From assembly GCF_006716115.1 (NCBI RefSeq), contig NZ_VFOO01000001.1, positions 1,178,001 through 1,242,000 on the forward strand: a stretch of DNA of 64,000 bases, in the 5' to 3' direction. The notes below the pieces were generated by a model, which saw nothing but the letters and a program-made list of their open reading frames with translations, ran no database searches and was not told the origin of the DNA. Origin of the DNA: Subtercola boreus. GTDB taxonomy: Bacteria; Actinomycetota; Actinomycetes; Actinomycetales; Microbacteriaceae. Made by a program: the position numbers and the translations under genes. Each line of letters starts with the position of its first letter. Within the stretch, counting starts at the first letter, position 1. Of the stretch, positions 50,942 to 60,024 are shown piece after piece.

Positions 50942-52092
50942 AGATCGTCTTCGACTGCCGCTACACCCGGATCGGCCGGCACGACGGCATCAGCCGGTAC
51001 ACCGCGGGGCTCGTCACGGCGCTGGCGGAGATCCATCCGGTGACCATGCTGATCAGCGACAGACGACAGCTCGAGATGCTGCCCGACCTGCCGTATGCCC
51101 TGGCGAGTTCGCCGACGAGCCCCCGGGAGCTCTTCGTCGCGCGGCAGGTCAACAGGCTCGAGCCGGACGTCGTGTTCACCCCGATGCAGACCATGGGCAC
51201 GATGGGCCGGAAGTACCCGTTAGCACTGACCGTGCACGACCTGATCTACTACTCGAACCCGACGCCCCCGCGGGAGTTCGCCTGGCCGCTCCGCCTGCTC
51301 TGGCGGCTCTACCACACTGCGTGGTGGCCGCAGCGCCTGCTGCTGAACCGAGCCGATGCGGTCGTCACGGTGTCGCACACGACCCGCGCGCTCGTCGAGC
51401 AGCACCACCTCACGTCGAAACCGATCGTCGTGGTGAGCAACGCGGCCGACGTGCTCACGGCGGGTAGCGCAACGACGGCCGCGGCCGCCGCGGACGCCGC
51501 CGCGGCACCCGGCGCACCCGCACCTGCACCACCGACCGACTCCGGCCCGGCCGCCCGCGCGGCCGCCCGCTCGCTGCTCTACATGGGCTCGTTCATGCCC
51601 TACAAGAACGTCGAGACCCTCGTGGCGGCCATGCCGCACCTCCCCGGCTACACCCTCCACCTGCTGAGCAAAGTCCGCCGGGCCGACCGCGAGCGGCTGC
51701 AGGCGTTGGCTCCGGATGCCCGGCTCGAGTTCCACGACGGCGTCTCCGACGCCGAGTACCTCGCGCTGATCGACAGCGCCACCGCGCTCGTCACCGCCTC
51801 GCTCGAGGAGGGGTTCGGCATCCCGCTCGTGGAGTCGATGGGACGCAGCACGCCGGTCGTGGTCAGCGACATCCCCGTGTTCCGGGAGATCGGGGGAGAC
51901 GCAGCGCTCTACTTCGACGCGCGCGATCCGGTCGCCTTCGCCGACGCCGTGAAGCGGCTCGAAGACCCGAAGGAGTGGTTCCGACGCTCGCTGGCGTCCG
52001 CCGAGCAGGCGGAGACGTTCAGCTGGGCGTCGTCGGCTACGGAACTTCTGGCGCTGCTTGAAGGGCTAGCTGGTTCACGGGCTCCCCGTTGA
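50938..52092 (+). CDS. GT4-type glycosyltransferase
   Basis: 384 residues, GT-B fold. N-terminal DCRYTRIGRHDGISRYT with the GISRY glycine loop, donor domain LLYMGSFMPYKNVETL and E-x7-E in SLEEGFGIPLVESM. Between the two lobes (about 180-215) is an Ala/Pro-rich stretch that appears inserted. Product unknown; glycolipid or cell-surface glycan is likely for the family. The 3' end overlaps the convergent phosphatase by 56 bp. Confidence 0.87.
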   Translation: MKIVFDCRYTRIGRHDGISRYTAGLVTALAEIHPVTMLISDRRQLEMLPDLPYALASSPTSPRELFVARQVNRLEPDVVFTPMQTMGTMGRKYPLALTVHDLIYYSNPTPPREFAWPLRLLWRLYHTAWWPQRLLLNRADAVVTVSHTTRALVEQHHLTSKPIVVVSNAADVLTAGSATTAAAAADAAAAPGAPAPAPPTDSGPAARAAARSLLYMGSFMPYKNVETLVAAMPHLPGYTLHLLSKVRRADRERLQALAPDARLEFHDGVSDAEYLALIDSATALVTASLEEGFGIPLVESMGRSTPVVVSDIPVFREIGGDAALYFDARDPVAFADAVKRLEDPKEWFRRSLASAEQAETFSWASSATELLALLEGLAGSRAPR

Positions 52093-52642
52093 ACTCGTCG
52101 AGGCGAAGCTCACCGCCCGTGTAACTGAAGTAGTGCACGGAACCGTTCGCGATCCGCTCGTCGGCCCGCGGGCGGTGGCCGCCGGTCGCATGGCGGACGA
52201 GCGAGGAGATGACGCCGCCGTGGCAGACCACGATAAGGGACTGACCCGGATGCCGCTCCGCGATGGCGATGAGGGCAGCATGCACGCGCAGCTGCACCTC
52301 GCGGTGCGTCTCCCGACCGGGAACGACGATCCCGGCGGGGAAGCGTTCGTGCAGCTCCTGGTAGTCCATCCCCTCCGCGTCCCCGTAACGACGCTCCACG
52401 AGGTCGGGTTCAGCCACAGGTTCCGGCAGGTCGAGGGCGGCCGCGATGATCTCGGCCGTCTCACGGGCCCGCGAGAGCGGACTGGTCAGCACGGCGTCCC
52501 ACCGCACACCCGCGAGTCGCTCGGCTGTCTCCCGCGCCTCGGCACGGCCCGTGTCGTTCAGCGGGATGTCGGTGTTGCCCTGGATGCGCCGGGCGAGGTT
52601 CCAGTCGGTCTGGCCGTGGCGGACGAGGGCGAGATGCGTCAT
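52037..52642 (-). CDS. histidine phosphatase family protein
   Basis: 201 residues. Catalytic RHG in ALVRHGQTDWN (about 6-16), partner Arg in SPLSRARETA, Glu in RRYGDAEGMD and His in VVCHGGV. Phosphoglycerate-mutase-like fold; substrate unknown. The ATG is 6 nt after TACCCT (52654-52649). The final 56 bp overlap the glycosyltransferase gene end to end. Confidence 0.9.
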   Translation of the reverse strand: MTHLALVRHGQTDWNLARRIQGNTDIPLNDTGRAEARETAERLAGVRWDAVLTSPLSRARETAEIIAAALDLPEPVAEPDLVERRYGDAEGMDYQELHERFPAGIVVPGRETHREVQLRVHAALIAIAERHPGQSLIVVCHGGVISSLVRHATGGHRPRADERIANGSVHYFSYTGGELRLDEFNGEPVNQLALQAAPEVP

Positions 52643-52676
52643 GACAGCAGGGTACCAACCGTGCCGCCCGGCGTCG

Positions 52677-53546
52677 TCAGGGAATCAGGCGCGCAGCGAG
52701 GGCGGTCAGCGTCTCGGAGGTGCCGGCATCCACCTTCACCGTCGCCCGGCTGTCGCCCTTGGTGACCCCGCGGTTGATGATCACGATCGGGATGCGCCGC
52801 CGTCGGGCCTGCTCCAGCAACCGGATGCCCGAATTCACGACGAGCGACGACCCGGCGATCACCAGGGCATCGGATGCCCGGAGCAGGTCGCTCGCCTCGG
52901 TGAACCTCTCCTTGGGGATGAACTCGCCGAAGAACACCACATCGGGCTTCAGCACGCCTCCGCAGACGGTGCAGACGGGCACCTCGAAGTCGGCCCAGTT
53001 GCTGACCTCGGCGTCGCCGTCAGGATTGATCGTCACGGCGTCGGGTTTCGTGATCCACGGGTTCGCGGCATCGATCGTGTCGGCGATGCTCACCCGGGCG
53101 AACATCTGCCCGCAGTTCAGGCAGCGCACCCTGTCCATCGAGCCGTGCAGGTCGACCACACGGTTCGAGCCGGCGCGCACGTGCAGCCCATCGACGTTCT
53201 GCGTGATGATGCCCGAGACGACGCCGGCACCCTCCATCGTGGCGAGCACCGCATGCCCGGTGTTCGGCCGGGCCGCGTCGAAGAGCTTCCAGCCGAGGTG
53301 GCTGCCGGCCCAGTAGCGCTTCCGGAAGTCGGCATTGCCGAGGAACTGGTCGAAGGTCATCGGGTTGCGCTTCGGCGCACCCTCGCCGCGGTAGTCGGGG
53401 ATGCCCGAATCGGTGCTGACTCCGGCACCGGTCAGCACGACGAGTCGTCGGCCGGCCAGCACGTCGACGACCTCGTCGAGCGCTTCGGCGGCGCCGGGGG
53501 TGCCGGGGGTGCCCGGCCGACCCTGCTCGGATTCCGTCAGAGCCAT
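52677..53546 (-). CDS. Sir2-family NAD-dependent deacylase
   Basis: 289-residue sirtuin. NAD motif GAGVSTDSGIPDYRG (40-54), QNVDGLH (116-122), catalytic His134 and zinc ligands C142, C145 (CLNC) and a second CTVC pair. The ATG at 53546 has GGAGGTG 6 nt before it, a strong site. The open frame goes 44 codons further without one. The N-terminal 20 residues are a Gly/Pro/Thr run. Confidence 0.92.
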   Translation of the reverse strand: MALTESEQGRPGTPGTPGAAEALDEVVDVLAGRRLVVLTGAGVSTDSGIPDYRGEGAPKRNPMTFDQFLGNADFRKRYWAGSHLGWKLFDAARPNTGHAVLATMEGAGVVSGIITQNVDGLHVRAGSNRVVDLHGSMDRVRCLNCGQMFARVSIADTIDAANPWITKPDAVTINPDGDAEVSNWADFEVPVCTVCGGVLKPDVVFFGEFIPKERFTEASDLLRASDALVIAGSSLVVNSGIRLLEQARRRRIPIVIINRGVTKGDSRATVKVDAGTSETLTALAARLIP

Positions 53547-53649
53547 GGTCGCACCTCCTCCGCGCGAGACACTGGTTCGGTCCGCACTCCTTGAGTCTAG
53601 GAGTTCTTGTTTTCGTAAATGTTTCCGGCGACTGGCAGAGTGGTCTTCC

Positions 53650-54465
53650 GTGCCCCTGATTCCGCTCGAAGACCTCACCGACCCGGGGCTCGCCGACTAC
53701 CGCGGCCTCACCGATGTGGCGCTCCGGCGGGTGAGCGAGCCGGCCGGTGGGCTGTACATCGCCGAATCTGCCAAAGTGATCGAGCGCGCACTGGCGGCTG
53801 GGCATGTGCCGCGATCGGTGCTCTGTGAGGAGAAGTGGGCGGCGGGCATCCAGAGCCTGGTCGCCGACGACGTGCCGATCTATGTAGGCCCGTCGGCGCT
53901 GCTCGAGAGCCTCACCGGGTTCAACCTGCACCGCGGCGCGCTGGCGTCGATGCACCGTCCACCTCTGCCGTCGGTCGAATCGCTGCTGCAGGATGCCCGG
54001 CGGGTCGTCATCCTCGAGGACATCGTCGACCACACCAATGTGGGCGCGATCTTCCGATCGGTGGCGGGGCTCGGGGCGGATGCCGTGCTCGTCACTCCGC
54101 GCTCGGCCGACCCGCTCTACCGCCGGAGCGTGCGGGTGTCGATGGGCACGGTGCTGCAGGTGCCGTGGACCCGGCTGCCGGAGTGGGATGTCGCGGGGCC
54201 GCTGCTGCGTGCGGCAGGGTTCCACGTCGCGGCACTGGCTCTCAGCGACGACGCGGTGACGCTCGACGAGTTCGCGGTGTCGCCGCCCGCCCGGGTCGCC
54301 ATCCTGCTCGGCACCGAGGGGGACGGGCTCTCGCGCGCGGCGCTCTCGGCTGCGGACACCGTGGTGACCATCCCGATGCTGCACGGCGTGGACTCGCTGA
54401 ACGTGGCGTCGGCCAGCGCGGTGGCGCTCTGGGCGCTCCGCGTACCCGCAAGCGTGAGAAAATGA
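53650..54465 (+). CDS. SpoU/TrmH-family RNA 2'-O-methyltransferase
   Basis: 271 residues. C-terminal SPOUT domain with NVGAIFRSVAGLGADAVL (motif 1), ILLGTEGDGLS (motif 2) and IPMLHGVDSLNVASA (motif 3), which form the AdoMet knot; the N-terminal part resembles the RNA-binding L30e-like domain. rRNA or tRNA target not defined. GTG start; neighbours give no clue. Confidence 0.9.
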   Translation: MPLIPLEDLTDPGLADYRGLTDVALRRVSEPAGGLYIAESAKVIERALAAGHVPRSVLCEEKWAAGIQSLVADDVPIYVGPSALLESLTGFNLHRGALASMHRPPLPSVESLLQDARRVVILEDIVDHTNVGAIFRSVAGLGADAVLVTPRSADPLYRRSVRVSMGTVLQVPWTRLPEWDVAGPLLRAAGFHVAALALSDDAVTLDEFAVSPPARVAILLGTEGDGLSRAALSAADTVVTIPMLHGVDSLNVASASAVALWALRVPASVRK

Positions 54466-54491
54466 GCCATTCTTATCTATAGTATTGAGGT

Positions 54492-56006
54492 ATGAGACAA
54501 ACTCGATACGCCTGGATCAGGCCGAAAGCTCTTCTTGTGCTCGGGATCGTTGCGGGGGTTGCCGGATTTGCGCCTCTGAACGTCGCCACGTCAGCCAGCG
54601 CGCTTGCCCATTCCGTTCCCGTCGGCGACTTCCCGTCGACGGTGGCCGTGGACAGTCGTCTGGGAATCGCTGTCACCGCAAATGCGAACAGCAACTCCAT
54701 CACCGTCGTGAGCGACATCGCAGGCATCCCCAGAACGAAGACTGTCGCAGTCGGAGCCCGACCTTACGGCGTCGCCATCGATTCGGCGACCCACAGGATC
54801 TTCGTGAGCAACACGAACGACGGTGCGGTTCGGATCATCGACGGTGACAACCTCGACGCGCCGCAGAGGATCATCACGGTGGGAACGAAACCCATGGGCA
54901 TCGCAGTCGACCCACAGAACCACGCTGTCTACGTTGCGAACAACGGCGACGGAAGCGTGTCTGCATTCGACGGAACGCCCGGAGCGACAATCACCGTGTA
55001 CACCGAGACAGTCGGCAAAGAACCCGTCGGAGTCGCCATCGACTCGGGACAAGAGATATCGGCAAGCCACGTGTACGTCGCCAACAGCGGCGACGACACT
55101 GTCTCATACTTCAATCGGGGTATCGGGATGTCGCACACTGTGGTGGCGCTGAAGGTGGGCAAGCACCCCGTTCGGCTCGCAGCCGACCAGGAAAATCACA
55201 CGGTCTATGTGACCGACAACTTCGACGACACTGTCGCCTTCTTCGACGGGTCGCTGACGAAGCCTTCCGTTAGCTTCAAGAAGGTCGGCAAGAACCCCGT
55301 GGATGTCGCGGTCGACTCTGAGACACACGCCGTCTATGTCACGAACCTGGCCGACAACACGGTCACAGAGTTCGGCGGAACGAGCTCGACAGAGACGTTC
55401 GGAGTAGGTCTGAATCCGACCGGAATCGGACTGGATCCCGCCAGCCATACTGTCTTCGTTGCCAACAGCCTTGAGAACACACTGACGTGGTTCCCGGCGA
55501 TCTCGTTTCCGACCATCGCCGCTGCCGCCCTCCCGGACGCCATTCAGGGCTCGGACTACAGCTTCCAGCTCCAAGCTGAAGGAACACCCTCACCCGTCTT
55601 CGCCGTCATAGCCAGCAAGACATCCGTTGCGCCAGCGGGCTTGAGCGCCAACGCTTCCACGGGTCTCCTGACGGGGCCGGTGACCGGGTCGCCGGGCACC
55701 TACAGGTTCCTCGTGAACGCCGACAACGGCGCGACCACATCGGCCTCAGTCGAGTTCACCCTGGTCGTGAAGGCCGCGGCGAGCACCCCGACACCCACCC
55801 CCGTGCCGACGACGTCGAGCACCACCGCTCCGACAGCAACGATCGGGGGGAGTGGTGGGCGAGGCGAATCGGGAACTGGCACCCAGCTGGCGAGCACCGG
55901 GAGCGACGTCCTTGCTTCCCTTCCCCTTGCGGTGTGCCTCCTCCTGATCGGCGCCGCGGCCCTGGTGCGTGTTCGCCGGATCACGAAGCGTGCACGGCAG
56001 AACTGA
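54492..56006 (+). CDS. sortase-anchored beta-propeller surface protein
   Basis: 504 residues. Signal peptide (about 1-38); seven YncE-type blades of about 40 residues each, repeating a VG.xP.GVAVD...VYVAN..D.TV pattern (about 40-335); an immunoglobulin-like putative-Ig domain (about 345-425); a Pro/Thr linker; then LASTG (about 469-473), a membrane helix and RVRRITKRARQN tail. LAxTG is the class E sortase signal of actinobacteria. ATG 6 nt after TAGTAT (54480-54485). Codon use is visibly less GC-rich than the flanks, so transfer is possible. Confidence 0.85.
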   Translation: MRQTRYAWIRPKALLVLGIVAGVAGFAPLNVATSASALAHSVPVGDFPSTVAVDSRLGIAVTANANSNSITVVSDIAGIPRTKTVAVGARPYGVAIDSATHRIFVSNTNDGAVRIIDGDNLDAPQRIITVGTKPMGIAVDPQNHAVYVANNGDGSVSAFDGTPGATITVYTETVGKEPVGVAIDSGQEISASHVYVANSGDDTVSYFNRGIGMSHTVVALKVGKHPVRLAADQENHTVYVTDNFDDTVAFFDGSLTKPSVSFKKVGKNPVDVAVDSETHAVYVTNLADNTVTEFGGTSSTETFGVGLNPTGIGLDPASHTVFVANSLENTLTWFPAISFPTIAAAALPDAIQGSDYSFQLQAEGTPSPVFAVIASKTSVAPAGLSANASTGLLTGPVTGSPGTYRFLVNADNGATTSASVEFTLVVKAAASTPTPTPVPTTSSTTAPTATIGGSGGRGESGTGTQLASTGSDVLASLPLAVCLLLIGAAALVRVRRITKRARQN

Positions 56007-56048
56007 AACACTCATCAGAGGAATAGGGAACCGCTGCGAGTCGCTTGG

Positions 56049-56840
56049 TCAGTCGGCGCGGTGCGTGAGCACCGGGCCGGCGGCGGGGCGCTTCGGGGCG
56101 AGGCCGTCGCCCGAGGACTGGTGCCGCACGCGGCGGAGCACCCACGGCACGAAGTATTCGCGCGCCCACACCAGGTCTTCGGCGCGGGCCTGGCGCCAGC
56201 GCACGGTCGGCAGCGGCGCGGGGGAGTCGGGCTGAAGGTCGTTCGGTACGTTGAGGGCGGCCAGCACCGTCCGGGCGATCTCGTGGTGGCCGTAGGCGTT
56301 CAGGTGCAGCCGGTCGGGCGCCCACATGCGGGCGTTCTGGATCGCGCCGAGCCCCCACTGGTCCGCCACGATCAGATCGTACTTCGCCGCGATGGCGCGG
56401 ATGTTCTCGTTGTAGATCGCCACTTTGCCCCGGATGCTGCGGAACACCGGTGAGAAAGCGACATCCGTTCCCGTGAACACCACAATCGTTGCGCCGCTCT
56501 GCTTGAGACGGCCGATGCCGCCTTCGAACTGGCCGGCGATGAGATCCGGATCCGTACCGGGCCGGATGATGTCGTTGCCGCCTGCCGAGATCGTGATGAG
56601 GTCGGGTTTCAACGCGAGGGCCGGCTCGACCTGCTCGTCGAGGATCTGGCGGATGAGTCGCCCCCGGATTGCGAGGTTGGCGTACGAGAAGTCCCCCTCG
56701 ACCTGGGCACTCAGCACTTCGGCGACCCGGTCGGCCCAGCCCCGGTGTCCGCCCTGGCTGGCGGGCTCGGGGTCGCCGATCCCCTCCGTGAAGGAGTCGC
56801 CGAGGGCGACGTAGCGGCGCCAGGGATGCGGTTCGGTCAT
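56049..56840 (-). CDS. SGNH/GDSL hydrolase
   Basis: 263 residues. Block I ALGDSFTEGIGD (nucleophile Ser about 15), block III SAGGNDI (about 87-93), block V DRLHLNAYGHHEI with Asp and His. Cytoplasmic by appearance, no signal peptide. AGGAGAACCATC precedes the ATG. Esterase or lipase-like; substrate unknown. Confidence 0.9.
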   Translation of the reverse strand: MTEPHPWRRYVALGDSFTEGIGDPEPASQGGHRGWADRVAEVLSAQVEGDFSYANLAIRGRLIRQILDEQVEPALALKPDLITISAGGNDIIRPGTDPDLIAGQFEGGIGRLKQSGATIVVFTGTDVAFSPVFRSIRGKVAIYNENIRAIAAKYDLIVADQWGLGAIQNARMWAPDRLHLNAYGHHEIARTVLAALNVPNDLQPDSPAPLPTVRWRQARAEDLVWAREYFVPWVLRRVRHQSSGDGLAPKRPAAGPVLTHRAD

Positions 56841-56914
56841 GATGGTTCTCCTGCGACAAGTTCTTCACTCCAGCCTACGACTCGTGAGACTCCTGCGGAG
56901 AGGTGAGACGCCGA

Positions 56915-57823
56915 TCAGCCCGCTATCGTGGCCACGGCGTCCCGCCAGAGGTGCATGCCGAAGTAGCTCCGCCACGGCGCGACGCGCGCGGCGAAACGCA
57001 CGAGTTCCCGGCGCTCCGACGGCAGCCCGAGGGCGGCGGCGCCCGCACGCAGCGCGAGGTCGCCGTCGAGCAGGATGTCCGGGGCGCCCAGCACGCGCAT
57101 CGACACGTACCCGGCCGTCCACGGACCGATGCCCGGCATCGCCTCGAGGCTCTCCGTCAGTTCGGCGACGCTGAGGCTCCGGTCGACGACCAGCCTCCCG
57201 TCGGCCAGCGCCTCAGCCACAGCCAGGATGGTGCGCACCCGCTGCACCGGCCCGCGCACGACGCCCGTGCCTCCGTCGGCGATCTGCGGTGCGGTCGGGA
57301 ACAGCCGCCCGAGACCCGCTGGAGCCACCTCCGCCAGCATCCCGTCGAGCGGATCGCCGAGCGCTGCGGCGAGATTCCCCTGCACCGTACGGGCGGCCTT
57401 CACCGAGACCTGCTGGCCGATGAGGGTGCGGAAGAGGGTCTCGTGCGGATCGGTCGTGCCGGGCATCCGGATGCCCGGGGCCGCCGCCAGCGATGCAGCC
57501 AGCTCGGGCACCCGCGCCAGTGCCGCGTCGATCTCCGGTGCATCGGCGTCGAGGTCGTACAGCCGCCCGACCGCGGCGGCCACGTCCTCGACGGCCCCGG
57601 CCCCGCCGGCGCCCGCGCCCGCGACCCAAACCCGCGCCGACAGGCCCGCGGGGTCTGCCCGCACCGCCAGCACAGCCTGGCCACCCGGCAGCGCCAGCGT
57701 GCGCCAGTACTCGTCGTCGACCACCGCCTCCACCCCCACGATGGCGTGCGCCGCCAGGAAGCGTGTGACGCCGGCGTGGTCGAACGGCTGGCGCGCGGGG
57801 AGGGTGAAGGCGGCAGGGAGCAC
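56915..57823 (-). CDS. DNA-3-methyladenine glycosylase, AlkA type
   Basis: 302 residues. AlkA-like N-terminal domain and HhH-GPD glycosylase: LIGQQVSVKAA, the hairpin MPGIGPWTAGYVSMR, and the catalytic Asp in the following ILLDGDLAL block. It removes alkylated bases. GTG start at 57823. No Ada-type regulator domain is fused (some actinobacteria carry Ada-AlkA fusions). Confidence 0.9.
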   Translation of the reverse strand: MLPAAFTLPARQPFDHAGVTRFLAAHAIVGVEAVVDDEYWRTLALPGGQAVLAVRADPAGLSARVWVAGAGAGGAGAVEDVAAAVGRLYDLDADAPEIDAALARVPELAASLAAAPGIRMPGTTDPHETLFRTLIGQQVSVKAARTVQGNLAAALGDPLDGMLAEVAPAGLGRLFPTAPQIADGGTGVVRGPVQRVRTILAVAEALADGRLVVDRSLSVAELTESLEAMPGIGPWTAGYVSMRVLGAPDILLDGDLALRAGAAALGLPSERRELVRFAARVAPWRSYFGMHLWRDAVATIAG

Positions 57824-57898
57824 GCCTCATTGTCGCCCCATGTCGCCTCCCGCTCCACCAGCACCGCGCGCCACCCGCCACATCGACCCGGCACTCAC

Positions 57899-57976
57899 GC
57901 GAATCGATTCGATGGGACGCCAGATGCTCCCATCCGGCCCCGAAGGAACACTTCGGGGCCCATCGAATCGATTCGC
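57899..57976. repeat. composite inverted repeat with two CGAATCGATTCG sites
   Basis: GCGAATCGATTCGATGGG (57899-57916) is perfectly inverted at 57959-57976. Each 18-bp arm contains CGAATCGATTCG, itself a palindrome and similar to LacI-family operators. Between them GGCCCCGAAG (57936-57945) and CTTCGGGGCC (57951-57960) form a second perfect hairpin. It lies in the 268-base divergent gap between the AlkA-like gene and the helicase, where nothing else was recognised. Confidence 0.85.
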
Positions 57977-58091
57977 TGCAGGCCGCGCCCCGCCCGCTGT
58001 CGGCACCCGCCAGGACCGCGGCGGGCGCCCGCCTCACCCCCGCCCGCCCCGGTTGGGCGAGCCGCCCCACGAGCGGGTAGTGTGTCGGAAA

Positions 58092-59912
58092 GTGACTATT
58101 TCGCCTGCCCCCGCCGGACGCCCCGTCGGAACCTCCGCGGCCGAACACCTCTCCCCGAGCTTCCCCGAGCGTGCTGCCTGGGGAACCGTCGGCAAGCTGC
58201 GCGCGTGGCAGTCCGAGGCCCTCACCGCGTACTTCGAGCATGAGCCCCGCGACTTCCTCGCCGCCGCCACGCCGGGCGCCGGCAAGACCACCTTCGCGCT
58301 CCGCCTCGCCGCCGAACTCCTCGCCCGGAAGACCGTCGACCGCATCACCGTCGTCGCCCCCACCGAGCACCTGAAGAAACAGTGGGCTGACGCAGCGCAC
58401 CGGGCGGGCATCCGGCTCGACCCGACCTTCAAGAACGCGCACGGCCGGCACGCCAGCCATTACCACGGGGTCGTCGTGACCTACGCGCAGGTAGCGACCA
58501 GGGCCGAGCTCCACCGCGACCTCACCCTCAGCGGGCGCACGCTCGTGATCCTCGACGAGGTGCACCACGGCGGCGACGCGCTGAGCTGGGGCGACGCCAT
58601 CCGTGAGGCGTTCGAGCCGGCCGCGCGGCGCCTCAGCCTGACCGGAACCCCCTTCCGGAGCGACACCGCTCCGATCCCCTTCGTCTCCTACCTGCCCGAC
58701 GAGCACGGCATCCGCACCTCCCTCACCGACTACAACTACGGGTACGGTCGCGCCCTGAAGGACGGCGTCGTCCGCCCGGTGCTGTTCATGGTCTACGCGG
58801 GCCACATGCGCTGGCGCGACGGGGTCGGCGAGGAGATGGAGGCGCGCCTCGGCGAGGGCAACACCAAGGACATCACCTCGCAGGCCTGGCGCACCGCGCT
58901 CGACCCGAAGGGCGACTGGATCCCGCAGGTTCTGAAGGCTGCCGACCGCCGGCTCAGCGAGGTGCGGCAGTCGGTTCCGGATGCCGGTGGCCTCGTCATT
59001 GCGACCGACCACTACACCGCCCGCGCCTACGCCGAAGTGCTCGAGACCATCAGCGGCCAGCCCGTGACCGTCGTCCTCAGCGACGAGAAGGAGGCCAGCG
59101 ACCGCATCGAGGAGTTCTCGAACTCGACACGGCGCTGGATGGTCGCCGTCCGCATGGTGTCGGAGGGTGTCGACATCCCGCGCCTCTCCGTGGGTGTGTA
59201 CGCGACGAGCGCCGCGACCCCGCTCTACTTCGCCCAGGCCATCGGCCGGTTCGTGCGGGCCCGGCGCCGGGGGGAGATCGCGTCGATCTTCCTGCCGAAC
59301 GTTCCGAGCCTGATGGCTCTGGCGAACACGATGGAACTCGAACGCGACCACGCCCTCGACAGGCGGGAGACCGGCGACCCGGCCATCGACCTCTTCGCGC
59401 CCGAAGAGGACATGATGGATGCGGCGAACCGGCAGGAGAAGGCGTCCGACGCCCTCCAGCAGGAGTTCAGCTTCGAACCTCTCTCCTCGCACGCCACCTT
59501 CGACATGGTGGTCTACGAGGGAGACGAGTTCGGCGCCGAGGCCATCGGAGGCAGCGATGAAGAGCTCGACTTCATCGGTTTCCCCGGCCTCCTCGAACCC
59601 GAGCAGGTGCGTGAACTGCTGCAGCACCGGCAGGCCAAACAGGCCAGGCGGAAGCACGAGCCCGGGTACCGCGCGCCGGTCGTCGAGTCTCCGGATGCAG
59701 CCCCCGCCGCGCCCCTCTACCGCACCCTGAAGGAGCAACGGTCGCTGCTGAACAGCGTCGTGGGCATCTGGGCGAAGACGTCGGGGGAGCCGCACGGCCT
59801 GATCCACGCCGAACTCCGGCGGGTGTGCGGCGGTCCGGCCGTCGCCCAGGCGAGTGTCACGCAGCTGCAGACACGCATCTCCACGGTGCGCAAGTGGATC
59901 GGAACGCACTGA
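58092..59912 (+). CDS. DEAD/DEAH-box superfamily 2 helicase
   Basis: 606 residues. Walker A ATPGAGKTT (59-67), DEVHH (155-159), motif III LTGTPFRSD, a second RecA domain with RMVSEGVDIPRL and motif VI QAIGRFVRARR. The C-terminal 200 residues are outside the helicase core and not recognised. DNA or RNA substrate unknown. It resembles type I/III restriction R-subunit helicases in layout, but no methylase or nuclease is adjacent. GTG start at 58092. Confidence 0.9.
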   Translation: MTISPAPAGRPVGTSAAEHLSPSFPERAAWGTVGKLRAWQSEALTAYFEHEPRDFLAAATPGAGKTTFALRLAAELLARKTVDRITVVAPTEHLKKQWADAAHRAGIRLDPTFKNAHGRHASHYHGVVVTYAQVATRAELHRDLTLSGRTLVILDEVHHGGDALSWGDAIREAFEPAARRLSLTGTPFRSDTAPIPFVSYLPDEHGIRTSLTDYNYGYGRALKDGVVRPVLFMVYAGHMRWRDGVGEEMEARLGEGNTKDITSQAWRTALDPKGDWIPQVLKAADRRLSEVRQSVPDAGGLVIATDHYTARAYAEVLETISGQPVTVVLSDEKEASDRIEEFSNSTRRWMVAVRMVSEGVDIPRLSVGVYATSAATPLYFAQAIGRFVRARRRGEIASIFLPNVPSLMALANTMELERDHALDRRETGDPAIDLFAPEEDMMDAANRQEKASDALQQEFSFEPLSSHATFDMVVYEGDEFGAEAIGGSDEELDFIGFPGLLEPEQVRELLQHRQAKQARRKHEPGYRAPVVESPDAAPAAPLYRTLKEQRSLLNSVVGIWAKTSGEPHGLIHAELRRVCGGPAVAQASVTQLQTRISTVRKWIGTH

Positions 59913-60024
59913 CGGTCCGCGCCCCGACCTCCCTTAGCACGGGCAGCGAGGCACTCGCAGGGCCTCCCTCCGTGCCACATTCTGAAGCAGACTGGATCCG
60001 GTCACCCGTTATGAAGGAGTCACG

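Noticed and set aside
57213-59909. 898-residue minus-strand frame across the helicase and AlkA genes
   Set aside because: Spans a divergent intergenic region and two well-supported genes; composition is that of an antisense frame.
58092-59912. type I/III restriction system
   Set aside because: Only the helicase-like gene is present; no methyltransferase, specificity or nuclease gene lies beside it.
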